Shown here piece after piece: positions 25,582 to 38,465 of a DNA stretch of 64,000 nucleotides (its first letter is position 1; each line of letters starts with the position of its first letter). The position numbers and the translations under genes were made by a program. The DNA lies in contig CM119263.1 in NCBI GenBank assembly GCA_051294375.1, positions 6,921,645-6,985,644 on the forward strand, read 5' to 3'. This stretch comes from Paraspadella gotoi. Taxonomy: Eukaryota; Chaetognatha. The notes beneath the pieces were generated by a model. The model was not told the origin of the DNA. It ran no database searches and was given only the letters and a program-made list of their open reading frames with translations.

Positions 25582-28546
25582 GCGTCCCCTCCCAATTCCC
25601 CTCATCGATATTTCGCTTCACGTTCGACGTTCGACGGACCGGAAATGGCTTAAACGGCGCACGTGCGCGGGACGACGAGACGACGACTGACGACAACGAC
25701 GACGACTGACGAAGCGAGAAGGCCACCCCGTCGACCACACATGACGAGCGACGACGACCGAGGAACTGATGACGATGATATTGACGATGACTGACGACCG
25801 ATAGAGCGAGAAGACGAGAAGATGAAATGGACCACGACTGACGACGGCCAAATGACAGATGACGTGACACGACTGACGGACGACGAGCGACGATGATGAC
25901 GACGACGACGACGAGTGAAGAAGTCGACTCGATTATTGATTTCCTTTCAAACTCGTTTCTCTCCAATTGAAACCCCTGGCACCACCAAGCCACCAAGAAA
26001 TGGTACCAAGTCCAATAGGAAACACGTAAGCCCCCAGCGTGCGCACCTGAGCGAACATGGGCCACCGCAAGCCCACCGTGGCGTTCACGCCTCTACCGCA
26101 GCATGTGCCAGGCACTGCCTATTGTTCCATATATGGCGTTTGCATTACAAACTAAAAACTCTAAAAAATATTTTATCAGATTTTAATTTAATGTAATATA
26201 TTTTCAAAACGCCCTGACACCCAAATGTTAATCCATTTTTTTTAAAACTTTTTCCTCAACAATAACCTTTTGCTCCCGTTAACCTCTTCATCACTCTCTT
26301 CAGCACTCGGAAGGAATCCATTTCTCTCTTGACACCCAGAAATCAGTCTCATCCGAAAAGGAGATCAACAAAAGACTTTATTTAACCCATCATGGGATAA
26401 AAAAAAAAAAGATTTTGAAAATTGAGCCAAACGAAAAAAACAAACAAAAAGGAGAGCAAACAATTTCGGCCAACGGATTTTTGTTGACGCGAACGACCTG
26501 TCTCGGTTCGACCTCTGCTCGTGACTTAACTCACGATTCGGCGTGTTGAATTTTTCAAAACAGTTTAATTTAATTTAGAAAATCGAATATTTTATTCATT
26601 TTTCTATGTTTTTTAATTTTGTTCGTTAGTTTCTTTCATTCAATTATCCGTCATTCTAATTGTGATATTAAAAGATGACGCGATAAATTTCCATCCATCA
26701 TCGCTAAACTGTGCTTTTGTTTTTCGATGGCAGCGCGTCCCACGTTCCTCACGACCCCCGCGGCCAACCGTCGGTCTGCATCGGACGGCGACGTTTCAAT
26801 GCGACGTGAGCGTCCGAAATTCCGCCGCCCGCCGTCTTCTGGCAAGGGGAAGGGAGACAGGTGAGTTCGAGAATTGGGTGAGAAGGAGTGGAGTCGAGGC
26901 AGGACCTTTTCAAGTTTGTAAATGAAAAATAAAAGAATAACTTTGATAGGGATTTCTAGCAATTTAGTATATCTTTTGTAACACTATTTTCCCAATTCGT
27001 TCATAATAAAAAATGGTATAGCTAACTAAAATATTTGGAAATCAACCGCTTGAATACCAACATATATATCAAAACAACAAAAAACGATAAGTTTGGGACT
27101 TTCAAAAAAAAAAACTAGAAGCAAACCAGCGGTTTGTGTAATTATTTCCAGTTATAAACTGAGGGAAAAGCAATAAATATTTTACAACGCAGACCCGAAG
27201 ACACTTTGGCCAGTTTTTGGGCCCCATTTGGTGGTTTTTATGAGGTTCAGAAATCATCCTCCCCGCCCCGCCCACTCCCACCATGGAATGGATGGATCAA
27301 TAGCATCTTCACCATAGACACCCTTACCTCACCTCTCCACGGTTTCGGCCTCCAAAAGACGCCCTTTGAATTCCGCGCGCCAGTAATGTGGAACGATGGA
27401 ACCGAGGAAAGAATGGAGAGATGGGAGGAACCGTTGATTCCATTCTAACAAGTTATGGTCCAGTGAGCAATATCCCGCAGCTGCCTTCTTCCCAGCCGCT
27501 TCCTGACGGACTGCTGCTGCTGACTCACGACTCCGCTGCGGCCGTTGAGTTTTTCTCTCTTTTTTTTTTAGGCGCTACGCTTGTGCCGTTGCGGCTGAGG
27601 CTGTCGGCGCGGCGTCGGAGATGAATTCGCCGCTGGACGAGGTTCGATTTAGATAAGAGTTAAGACCGGAGAATTTTGACTACGGAATGAGCGAATGGAA
27701 ATGCAGTCGCGCTCTGTCAGTTCGTGCGATATCAACGATTCAGCAAAGAGTTATCGTTAAGTTTACGTATTTCAATCAAATTAACATATTTAATTCAGTA
27801 TTTATATCGTTATGGATCGATAAAAAATAGCTGTGGCGCCTGTTAGTCAGCGTCAATGGCGAGTACGGTGGTTTATTCTAAAAGATGACATCGGTGAACT
27901 AAGTGGCGAAGAATTCAACGAGAAGATGTCGCGATGATTGCAGATTGATGACCTCCGCAATGGCGACGACGATGGGCGGCGGCTGCGGTGTAAAATTAGG
28001 CGATGAGGCTCGGTTGTCCCGGCAACGATCAAAACAAAAGGCAATGCCGATGATTTCTATTCATTGCGGTCAATGTCGCCGTCGTTGTCGTTCGTTGTCG
28101 TCGTCGTCGTCGTTTGTCGCCGTCCTCGTTGTTTGTTTTCCGAAACAATGAGACAAGAACGGGCTCGGCATCTCGTGGAACATCGTCGTCATCATGGTCG
28201 TAGTTTGGCGTCGTCGTCGTCGTCGTCGCGTCCATTTGCTACGATGCGAAGTTTTGTCCAGGATTTTTGGCGCCAGCTTTTTTGTGTGATCGATCAGCCG
28301 GAATAAGGTGCGTGTGGTGGACGATGGCAGTGGTGGTGTGGAGATGGCAGTGGTGTGAGTTCTGATCCTCCTGTGAAAAAATTCGCATATTAACACGGTT
28401 TGATTCGAATGTAAATAATAAATTTTACCCGAAACTATTTATTTATCGCATCTTAAATTTTCAATGTTCATTTCACCGAGAAACTCGCCACAGTCAAGAC
28501 AAAAGACTAAGTCGAACTTAAATCCCTTCCCACTACTTCTCATCTC

Positions 28547-28614
<68 letters not shown>

Positions 28615-30205
28615 AATTCCTCGATATCGGAAATGGCCGAAAGTCAACCGTTTATTCATTGTCACGTTGCTGTGGCAACTCCAACTCGACGACGTCTAAC
28701 GACGACTACGACGACGACGACGACGCCGGCGGACAAAATTCGACGTTATGTCTGCCATCTTTCGTCGCAATTTTCTTTATTGTTTCCTTTCATAATTTAA
28801 AAATCTAGTTCGTCGCCTTTTTCTCCTCGTTGTAGTCGTTTTGTTTTATATTTGTTTTATATCGTGGTTCCGGTTGTTTTTGTGAACTGATTCATTGTGT
28901 TCCGCTTCATCTCCCATTCATTACGTTCTTACGTTTTATCCATTTTTTTTTATTCTTTTTCTTTTCTTTTTATTCCAAGAGATTTATGCATTTTTTATCT
29001 CTTTTTGTTTACGCGTGTCTACTTATCTCTCTCGGGCGCTGGAATTCCAGATTTTCATTTTCTGACACGGAGATTCTCTTGCGATCTTTCCAGCGCCGCC
29101 ATATTGGATTTTCAAGTCCCTCGTTTTGTCAACGGCGCCATGTTGGATTCTAGTCGCCAACAGTTTTTATCAAGTATTTCAACAGATTCTTCTTTAAAAC
29201 GTTTTACAATAGCATAATGTTAAATGCCATAGATATGTTTTAATTGTTTATAATTTCGAAAACTTGACGTCTTTTGCTTTCACTTCCCTTTTTTTTCTAC
29301 TTACCCTTGTTCTCTTTCTGGAGTCTTTGGAAATCGATTCGTAAAACGAGAAAACGAAGAGAAAAGTGTTTCTTTTCTCTGAGGAGAAAAAACCAAAAAA
29401 ACAGGAAAAACGATTTCTGATGAAAAGAAAACCAATGGAAATTTGCGTTCCAGAGGCAGAAGAAGAAAAAATATATTCGTAATCCGAAAAAAAAGGTTTA
29501 AAAAAGTCTTTTAACTTTTTCAGTTTAAAGCAAAAACGTTTTCGTTAAAATAAGAATAGTAAATTAATCAGGTATTTTAAAATAAGATTGGAAAAACGAA
29601 AACGAAAAATATATGAAAACTATATTATAGAGATTCATTGGCTGCGTCCAAAATCTTTTTATGAGTTTCTTTTCCTTTTTCTTTTTTTCGTTCTGAGTCC
29701 CATTGATTTGGCTTTTTACCCAAACGATTTCCTTTCACGAACGCGCGACGACGACGACACGACGACGACGACGACGACGAGACGACGACCGACGAGACGA
29801 CGACGAAGACGAACTGATAGAGAAACAGAAGCGAAAAGTGCAAAGTACCTGACATTAAATAAGAATTGGGATTGTTTTCCTTTTTATTGCAGTTCGTCTC
29901 GACCGTTAATTTGTGAGATTCTAAGAAATTGAGACCCATCCAACATAATCACATCGATAAAAATCTCGGTCAAGATCGTGCAAAAAAGAAAAGAGAGAGG
30001 AAAAATACTTAAAGAGTTTGAAATTATAAATAGTGTATTAGATTGTCGAAGCGCATAGTCTGGCATATTTTGGGCAGAGTCTGAGTCATGGACAAGTCTG
30101 GCCATCGAATAACTTTTTTCTTAATTGATAAGATTTAGTCCTTCAAACCCCTCTCCTTGTCTTCCCCAAAAGATTATGTTCCCCAGCCAGCCATCCATCC
30201 CAAGC
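24195..30205 (-). repeat. copy B of the 6-kb block, inverted
   Basis: Read in reverse complement, this follows copy A and copy C throughout, with frequent one-base insertions and deletions. The turn from A to B lies in a (CT)n tract near 24145-24194. It ends at 30205 with ATGGATGGCTGGCTGGGG on the minus strand, which mirrors the start of copy C at 30751. A 25-N gap follows. Confidence 0.9.
26734..26860 (+). pseudogene. robo: inverted, frame-broken copy of the Robo Ig4-N exon
   Basis: Acceptor (GATGGCAG) and donor (ACAG|GTGAG) are recognisable on the plus strand, but length is 127 instead of 125 and indels break the frame before and after the cysteine. It is probably a sequencing-error copy of 21622-21746, not a true pseudogene, because the indels are isolated and the intron flanks are copied too. 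Confidence 0.85.
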
Positions 30206-30230
30206 NNNNNNNNNNNNNNNNNNNNNNNNN
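30206..30230. other. assembly gap (exactly 25 N)
   Basis: It separates inverted copy B from a fragment that belongs further right. Confidence 0.95.
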
Positions 30231-30725
30231 AGAGAGAGCGAGGAAGAAGCTTCAGCGTAATATGAGTGATGAAAGAAAATTATCGATTAAGGGACACGAC
30301 GACCCGGGGCGAGGGGAAGACGTTGACAAGAGAATGACAGAGGGAATGACGGAAAATGACAGAAGCCGAAGATAAAGCTGACGGAAAGACGATGACAGGG
30401 AATGACAGAAGATGACAGACGCCGTCGGAAGAGGGCAGGATGGATTTTTAATCAATCTAAAAAAAATTAGATTCGATGTTAGAACAAAGTGGAAAAAGCC
30501 TTAAGAAAAAACAAAGTCTTTGTCAAAGACAAGATAAATTTAAAAAGAAAAAAAAACATAATTAAAAAAAAATGATAATGAAATAATAAAAATGACGAAG
30601 CGATGGATTCTTTTCTAAATCCCGGAATTTTCCTTCCATTTTGTCACCGCAAGAACTCGACTCTTTTCTTTCGCTTTTCCCTCCACTTGTTTTTTCCACG
30701 ATCCACTTTTAAAAGAACCGCTTCC
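30231..30725 (+). repeat. fragment duplicated from 36826-37318
   Basis: AAGAAGCTTCAGCGTAATATG through GGACACGACGACCCGGGGCG to the AAAGAACCGCT end recurs at 36840-37318. It is bracketed by two 25-N gaps, so it is probably the original contig end that the third copy was meant to bridge. Confidence 0.9.
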
Positions 30726-30750
30726 NNNNNNNNNNNNNNNNNNNNNNNNN
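30726..30750. other. assembly gap (exactly 25 N)
   Basis: Fixed-size gap between the duplicated fragment and the start of copy C. Confidence 0.95.
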
Positions 30751-32327
30751 GCTTGGGATGGATGGCTGGCTGGGAACATAATCTTCTTGGGGAAGACAGG
30801 AGGGGGTTGAGGACTAAATCTTATCATTAAGAAAAAGTTATTCGATGGGCCAGACATGTCCATGACTCAGACTCTGCCCAAAATTGCCCAGACTATGGCT
30901 TCGACAATCTAATACACTATTTAATTTCAAACCTCTTTAAGTATTTTTCTCTCTCTTTCTTCTTTTTTGCACGATCTTGACCGAGATTTTTATCGATGTG
31001 ACTTTGTTGGATGTGTCTCAATTCTTAGGAAATCTCAACCAAATTAACGGCGAGACGGAACTGCAATAAAAAGGAAAACAATCCAATTCTATTTAATGTC
31101 AGGTACTTTGCACTTTTTCGCTTCTTTCTCTATCAGTTCGTCTCGTCGTCGTCGTCTCGTCGGTCGTCGTCTCGTCGTCGGTCGTCGTCGTCGCGTCGTC
31201 GTCGTGGTGCGCTCGAAGAAAGGAAATCGTTTGGGTAAAAAGCCAAAAAATCAATGGACTCAGAACGAAAAAAGAGAAAAAGGAAAAGAAACTCATAAAA
31301 AGATTTGGAGCAGCATGCATCTCTATAATATAGTTTTTCGAATATATTTTTCGTTTTCGTTTTTCCAATCTTATTTTAAAATACCTGATTAATTTACTAT
31401 TCTTATTTTAACGAAAACGTTTTTGCTTTAAACTGAATAAAAGTTAAACTTTTTTAACCTTTTTTTTCGGATTACGATATATTTTTTCTTCTTCTGCCTC
31501 TGGAACGCAAATTTCCATTGTTTTCTTTTCATCAAGAATCGTTTTTTCTCTGTTTTTTTGGTTTTTTCTCCTCAGAGAAAAGAAACACTTTTCTCTTCGT
31601 TTTCTCGTTTTTACGAATCGATTTCCAAAATCCAGAAAGAGGAACAAGGGTAAGTAGAAAAAAAGGGAAGTGAAAGCAAAAGGACGTCAAGTTTTCGAAA
31701 TTATAAACAATTAAAAACATATCTATGAGCATTTACATATGTATTGTAAAACGTTTTAAAAGAAAGAATCTTGTTGAACTTGATAAAAACTGTTGGCGAC
31801 TAGAATCCAACATGGCGCCGTGACAAAACGAGGGACTGAAAATCCAATATGGCGGCGCTGGGAAAGATCGCAGAGAATCTCCTGTCAGAAAATGAAAATC
31901 TGAGAATTCCAGACGCCCGAGAGAGATAAGTAGACCGGTAAACAAAAAGAGATAAAAAATGCATAAATCTCTTGGAATAAAAAGGAAAAGAAAAAGAATA
32001 AAAAAAAATGGATAAAACGTAAGAACGTAAGAATGGGAGAATGAGCGCGAACACAATGAATCAGTCACAAAAACAACCGAACCACGATATAAACAAATAT
32101 AAACAAAACGACGCTACAACGAGGAGAAAAAGGCGACGAAACTAGATTTTTAAATTATGAAAGGAAACAATAAAGAAAATTGCGACGAAAGATGGCAGAC
32201 AACGTCGAATTTTGTCCCCGGCGTCGTCGTCGTCGTCGTACGTCGTCGTAGACGTCGTCGAGTTGGAGTTGCCACCAGCAACGTGACAATGAATAAACGG
32301 TTGACTTTCGCCATTTCCATTCGAGGA

Positions 32328-32375
<48 letters not shown>

Positions 32376-35364
32376 CGAGAGAGAGAGAGAGAGTAAAGAA
32401 GTGAGAAGTAGTGAGGAGGGATTAAGTTCGACTTAGTCTTTTGTCTTGACTGTGGCGATTTCTCGGTGAAAATAACATTGAAAATTTAAGATGCGATAAA
32501 TTAAATAGTTTCGGGTAAAATTTATTATTTACATTCGAATCAAACCGTTAGTTAATATGCGAATTTTTTCAAGGAGGGATCAGAACTCAACACCACTGCC
32601 ATCTCACACACCACCACTGCCATCTCCACCACACCACCTTATTTCCGGCTGATCGATCAACACAAAAAAGCGGCGCCAAAAAATCCTGGACAAAACTCGC
32701 ATCGTAGCAAATGGACGGACGACGACGACGACGACGCCAACTACGACCATGATGACGACGATGTCCACGAGATGCCGAGCGCCGTTTCTTGCTCATTGTT
32801 CGGAAAACAAACAACGAGGACGGCGACAAACGACGGACGACACGACAACGAAACGACAACGACGGCGACATTGACCGCAATGAATAGAAATATCGGCATT
32901 GCCTTTTGCTTTTGATCGTTGCCGGGCAACCGAGCCTCATCGCCATAATTTTACACGCAGCCGCCGCCATCGTCGTCGCCGATTGCGAGGGTCATCAATC
33001 TGCATCATCGCGACATCTTCTCGTTAAATTCTTTCGCACTTAGTTCACCGATGTCATCTTTAGAATAAACCCACCGTTACTCGCCATTGCGCTGACTAAC
33101 AGCGCCACAGCTATGTGTTTTATCGATCCATACGATATAAATACTGATTAAATATGTTAATTTGATTGAAATGTAAACTTAAACGTAACACCTCTTTGCT
33201 GAATCGTTGATATCGCACGAACTGACAGGCGCGACTGCATTTCCATTCGCTCATTCCGTAGTCAAAATTCTCCCGGTCTTAACTCTTATCTAAATCGAAC
33301 CTCGTCCGCGCGAATTCATCTCCGCCGCCGCGCCGACAGCCTCAGCGCAACGGCAACAACACGTAGCTGCCTAAAAAAAAAGAGAGAAAAACTCAACGGG
33401 CCGCAGCGGAGTCGTGATCAGCAGCAGCAGCCGTCAGGGAGCGGCGGGGAAGAGGCAGCGCGGGATATTGCTCACTGGACCATAACTTGTTAGAATGGAA
33501 TCAACGGTTCCTCCCATCTCTCCATTCTTTCCTCGGTTCCATCGTTCCACATTACTCGCGCGGAATTCATAAGGGCGTCTTTTGGAGGCCGAAACCGTGG
33601 AGAGGTGAGGTAAGGGTGTCTATGGTGAAGATGCTATTGATCCATCCATCCATGTGGGATGGGCGGGGCGGGGAGGATGATTTCTGAACCTCATAAAAAC
33701 ACAAATGGGGCCCAAAAACTGGCCAAAGTGTCTTCGGGTCTGCGTTGTAAAATATTTATTGCTTTTCCCAGTTTAAACTGGAATAATTACACAAAACCGC
33801 TGGTTTGCTTCTAGTTTTTTTTTTTGAAGTCCCAAACTTATCGTTTTTTGTTGTTTTTGATATTATATCGTTTGGTATTCAAGCGTTGATTTCCAAATAT
33901 TTAGTTAGCTTACCATGTTTTATTTTGACATATCTGCGGATAATATTCAAGGATTACGTAAAGGATATCACTAAAATTGATAGAAATAACCCTATACAAA
34001 GTTATTCTTTTATTTTTCATTTAAACAACTTGAAAAAGGTCCGCCTCGACTCCACTCCTTCTCACCCAATTCTTCGAACTCACCGTGTCTCCTTCCCCTC
34101 TGCAGAAGACGGCGGGCGGCGGAAATTTCGTCGCTCACGTCGCATTGAAACGTCGCCGTCCGATTGCAGACGACGGTTGGCCGCGGGCGCGTCGTGAGGA
34201 ACGTGGGACGCGCTGCCATCGAAAAACAAAAGCCACAGTTTAGCGATGATGGATGGAAATTTATCGCGTCATCTTTTAATATCACAATTAGAATTGACGG
34301 ATGAAATTGAATGAAAGAAACTAACGAACAAAATTAAAACAGAAAATGAAATCAAATATTTCGATTTTCTAAATTAAATTAAACTGTTTTTGAAAAAATT
34401 CAACACGCCGAATCGTGAGTTAAGTCACGAAGCAGAGGTCGAACGAGACGAGGTCGTTCGCGTCAACAAAAATCCGTTGGCCGAAATTGTTTGCTCTCCT
34501 TTTTGTTTGTTTTTTTCGTTTGGCTCAATTTTCAAAATCTTTTTTTTTTTTTATCCCATGGATGGGTTAAAATAAATAGTCTTTGTTGATCTCCTTTTAG
34601 GATGGACTTCGATTTTGGGTCAAGAGAAGAAATGGATTCGACTTCGAGTCTGAAGAGAGTGATTGAAGAAGGTTAACGGGGGCAAAAAGGTTATTTGTGA
34701 GGAAAAAGTTTTAAAAAAATGGATTAACATTTGGGTCAGGGCGTTTAGAAAATATATTACATTAAATTAAAATCTGATAAAATTTTTTTATGAGTTTTTA
34801 GTTTGTAATCAAACGCCATATATGGACAACAGGCCGTGCCCGGCACATGCTGGGTAAGAGGCGTGAAAGCCACGTGGGCTTGGGTGGCGCTCCATGTTCG
34901 CTAGGTGGCACGCTGGGGGCTTACGTGTTTCCTATTGGACTTGGTACCATTTCGTGGTGGCTTGGGGTTGCCAGGGGTTTCAATGTGGAGAGAAACGAGT
35001 TGAAAGGAAATCCAATAATCGAGTCGACTCTTCAGCCGTCGTCGTCGTCGTCATCATCGTCGCTCGTGTCGATCACTCGTCGTCACGGCATCTGTCATTG
35101 GCCGTCGTCAGTCGTCGGTCCATTTCATCTTCGCCTCGTATCGTATCGGTCGTCAGTCATTCCGTCAATATCATCGTCATCAGTCTCCTCGTTCGTCGTC
35201 GCTCGTCATGTGTGTCACGGTCTCGTGGTCTCATCGCGTTCGTCAGCGTCGTCTGTCGGTCAGTTCGTATCGTCGCCCGCGCACGTGCGCCGTTAAGCCA
35301 TTTCCGGTCCGTCGAACGTCGAACGGGAAGCGAAATATCGATGAGGGGAATTGGGAGGGGACGC

Positions 35365-35405
<41 letters not shown>

Positions 35406-36268
35406 TAGAGACGACCGACGACGACGACGTCGCCTACTTACGACGCGACGACGACACCGACGACGGGCCCGCGACGGTCGTCGCGCGGCATCCGCGGACG
35501 AATACGAGCGCCGGGAGTTTCACGCCATTGTCGCGTTGTACTCTGTTGAAGGAAAGAATGAATACACAACATTGTAGACTCATTATGTATTGCTTTCAGG
35601 AAATTTGCATAATTGTTGTCCTAGGGTTATAACGCCGGAGCAGATTAATTTGAAATAGCCACGTCGCATGGAAACAAGCAGAGTAAGCACAAAGACAAGC
35701 ACAACGAGGGAAATCGCCAGTATGAACGGAGGAATCACGGGAATCACTTGGCGTCTGACACACCATGACTGCTTGGGCCACAGATGCGTTTCGACCACAC
35801 CACGTCGACAAGGCGATCGCGCGGTCTCTCGATTCCCGACCGGTAAAATTTTTACGCGCCATGACTTCGGTTCGATGGAACTGGATCTGCCCTGGCATTC
35901 GGCCCAGGCTTCAGGTCGGGGGAAAGCAGATGAGCGGCATCGCGAAGTCGTTCTTCAGCTTCGGGTGTTACATAATAAACCTTAACGGTTTATCAATACA
36001 TAAGGAATTTTCCATTAGTATTGATTAGTAATTAATTGACGTTAAGGTTATGAAAATCCGTCAAGGTTGCTGAGCCGTTAACATGATTTGCAATGACGCA
36101 AGAAACCGATCGTCATTGTTTGAAAAAGAGGACGCTGGAGATCTATCCTCTCTTCATTCATTGTTACTTTATCGTGTGAGAGGTGATTGGTGAATGGAAA
36201 GGCATTCTTGAGGTCCTCTCTCTCTCATCTCTCTCTCTCTCTCTCCTCTCTCTCCTCTCTCTCTCTCT

Positions 36269-36309
<41 letters not shown>

Positions 36310-36720
36310 GATTACTTTCCTTCTTTCATTCCTTTTCCATTTTTAGGATTTGGCAACAAAAAGCTCCTTTTGTGACCCTTTTCACTAACTCATTAACCAG
36401 AATAACTTGACTTATGCAAAAAAAACCCAGAGAAACTTAATTCTCTATACTTATCTTACCATTCGTATATCACTTCGCGCCTCAACAATTATTCTTCGCT
36501 TGCTTTTTAAACAACAATAACCTTTCTCTTTTTCTCTTTTTTAAACTCGCTCCGTACCACACCCGTTTTGCCCCTCGACATTCACCCGCGTCCGACATCC
36601 GACATTAAACCCGAGAATCACTTTTCCTTTGACTAACCCATTTGACAGAATCACGACGACGACTCTCGAGACATTCCTCTCACCGACGAGATTCTTCATC
36701 TGACCCCACATTAGGAACCA
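30751..36720 (+). repeat. copy C of the 6-kb block, forward
   Basis: It matches copy A in orientation and order, has no N, and shows many single-base indels relative to A. It continues past the end of A into 36720-37660, which joins DNA leading to the Ig3-C exon. It looks like a long read spanning the gaps of A. Confidence 0.9.
34084..34212 (-). pseudogene. robo: frame-broken third copy of the Robo Ig4-N exon
   Basis: Same exon as 21622-21746 but 129 bases long, with scattered indels that interrupt the frame. It is likely an uncorrected-read copy and should not be annotated as a paralogue. Confidence 0.85.
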
Positions 36721-36757
36721 TCGACACGCGACTGAGAGAGCAGAGAGAGAGAGAGAT

Positions 36758-36808
<51 letters not shown>

Positions 36809-38140
36809 ACAGAAGAGAGAGAGAGCGAGGGAGGCGAGAAGAAGCTTCAGCGTAATATGAGTGATGAACAGAAAATAATCGATTAAGGGACACGACGACC
36901 CGGGGCGCAGGGGAAGACGTTGAACAATGAGAATGACAAGGGAATGACGGAAAATGACAGAAGCGAAGATAAAGCTGTACGGAAAGACGATGACAGGAAT
37001 GACAGAGATGACAGAGCGCAAGGCAGGATGGATTTTAATCAATCTAACAAAAAAATTTAGATTCGATGTTAAACACAAAGTCGCAAAAAAAAGCCTTAAG
37101 AAAAAACAAGTCTTTGTCAAAGACAAGATAAATTTCAAAAGAAAAAAACATAGAATTAAAAAAAAAGATATGATAATAAAAAATGACGCGAAGGATGATT
37201 ATTCTTTTCTATAATCCCGGAATTTTCCTTCCATTTTGTCATCCGCAAGAACTCGACTCTTTTTTTCGCTTTTCCCTCCACTTGTTTTTCTCACGATCCA
37301 CTTTAAAAGAACCGCTCCGGCCTAACTCACCCCCACCACCCCGTAACCCGAAACCCCCGTCCCCCCGAAATCCCAGCTCCCCCCAAACCCTGCCCCTCCT
37401 TCACGCTGCACGACCTCAAACTCCATTCAACGCCAAACTCATGTGTTTTCCGGATCTCTATTTTTTTCAGCGTTTGCCAACTCTCTCTCTTTCATCTCTA
37501 TCCTCCCTCTCTCTCTCTCTCTCTCTCTAATTTTCTCTCTCTTCTTCTCTCTCTCTCTCTCTCTCTCTCTCAGCTTTCTTCAGGGTCTCAGGGGTCGACA
37601 CAAACAAAAGAAACCAGCGGCAGCGCGAATTCTTATCAGATGTACTCAATGATTTGTAAGTAAACAAATGAGAAAGAGAAAAAAATTGTACTTTCTCATC
37701 AGTTGAAAAGAGAGAAAGAAGATTGCTTCATTATATCTTTTAACCGTTGGAACATGAAAGGATTCCCATTGGCCCTTTGTTTGGCAGTATCCGAGTTTCT
37801 GCTGAGATAAATCTAATCATAATTCCATATTCCGTCTTTCGAAAAACACGTGAGAGAAAATTCGGGAGTATGAAAATCGAAGCCATACTCGTAAGTTTTT
37901 AGTCGGATCTGCTGAGTCGGATCCCGACTGTATAATTCACTTCGTCGGTCCGTCGGTCCGTCGGTCCGTCCCTTAATCTTGTCGGACACTCACTTATATC
38001 ATGTCAGAACATCGAATTATGATAAATTATGAAAAAATCAATCAGTCAAATTAATGAATCTATACATCTATACGCTTTTGCATACGATGAAAAATGTTTA
38101 TGAACTTGGGAATAGACGCACCAAGAAGTTAGCGAATAAA
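36721..38140. other. Robo intron: GA/CT tracts and GTCGGTCC repeats
   Basis: It contains (GA)n at 36733-36830, (CT)n at 37481-37571 and a short tandem run of GTCGGTCC at about 37945-37972. No exon was seen. Confidence 0.6.
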
Positions 38141-38310
38141 TAAATGAAAGAATGAATGAATGAATGAATGAATAAATGAATGAATGAATGAATGAATGAA
38201 TGAATGAATGAGTGAATGAATAAATAAATGAATGAATGAATGAATGAATGAATGAATGAATGAATGAATGAAAAAATGAAAAAATGAATGAATGAATGAA
38301 TGAATGAACG
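38141..38310 (+). repeat. (TGAA)n microsatellite next to Robo Ig3-C
   Basis: About 170 bases of TGAA units, with a few AAAT interruptions, lie 28 bases downstream of the Ig3-C donor. The minus-strand Ser-Phe-Ile-His repeat frame is an artefact of this array. Confidence 0.95.
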
Positions 38311-38337
38311 AACGAAATAAACGAAAGGGCGACTCAC

Positions 38338-38465
38338 AGTGAACAATGAGTCTTGCGCTTGACTCTACGGAGCCGACGTCGTTTTCCGCTTCGCAGACGT
38401 AAACACCTTCGTCCATCAGAGTCACTTGACGAATGCGGAGCGATTTGTCCTCTTGGATTTGGGCT
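38338..38465 (-). CDS. robo: Robo receptor exon, second half of Ig domain 3
   Basis: The exon encodes 42 full codons: AQIQEDKSLRIRQVT, then DEGVYVCEAENDVGSV, ending SSARLIVH. The strand-F motif DEGVYVC supplies the second cysteine of Ig3. The words D.SLRI..VT..D.G.Y.C.AEN.VG match Robo Ig3 in vertebrates and insects. On the minus strand the acceptor is CCCCTTCCAG|A and the donor is CACT|GTGAGT. The first base completes an Arg codon begun in Ig3-N, and the last base starts the codon finished by Ig4-N. It lies between the two duplicated regions and is present once. Confidence 0.92.

Noticed and set aside
24195-36720. Extra Robo Ig4 exons as evidence of alternative or paralogous exons
   Set aside because: Both extra copies are frame-broken by isolated indels and come with copied intron flanks, as expected of read errors.
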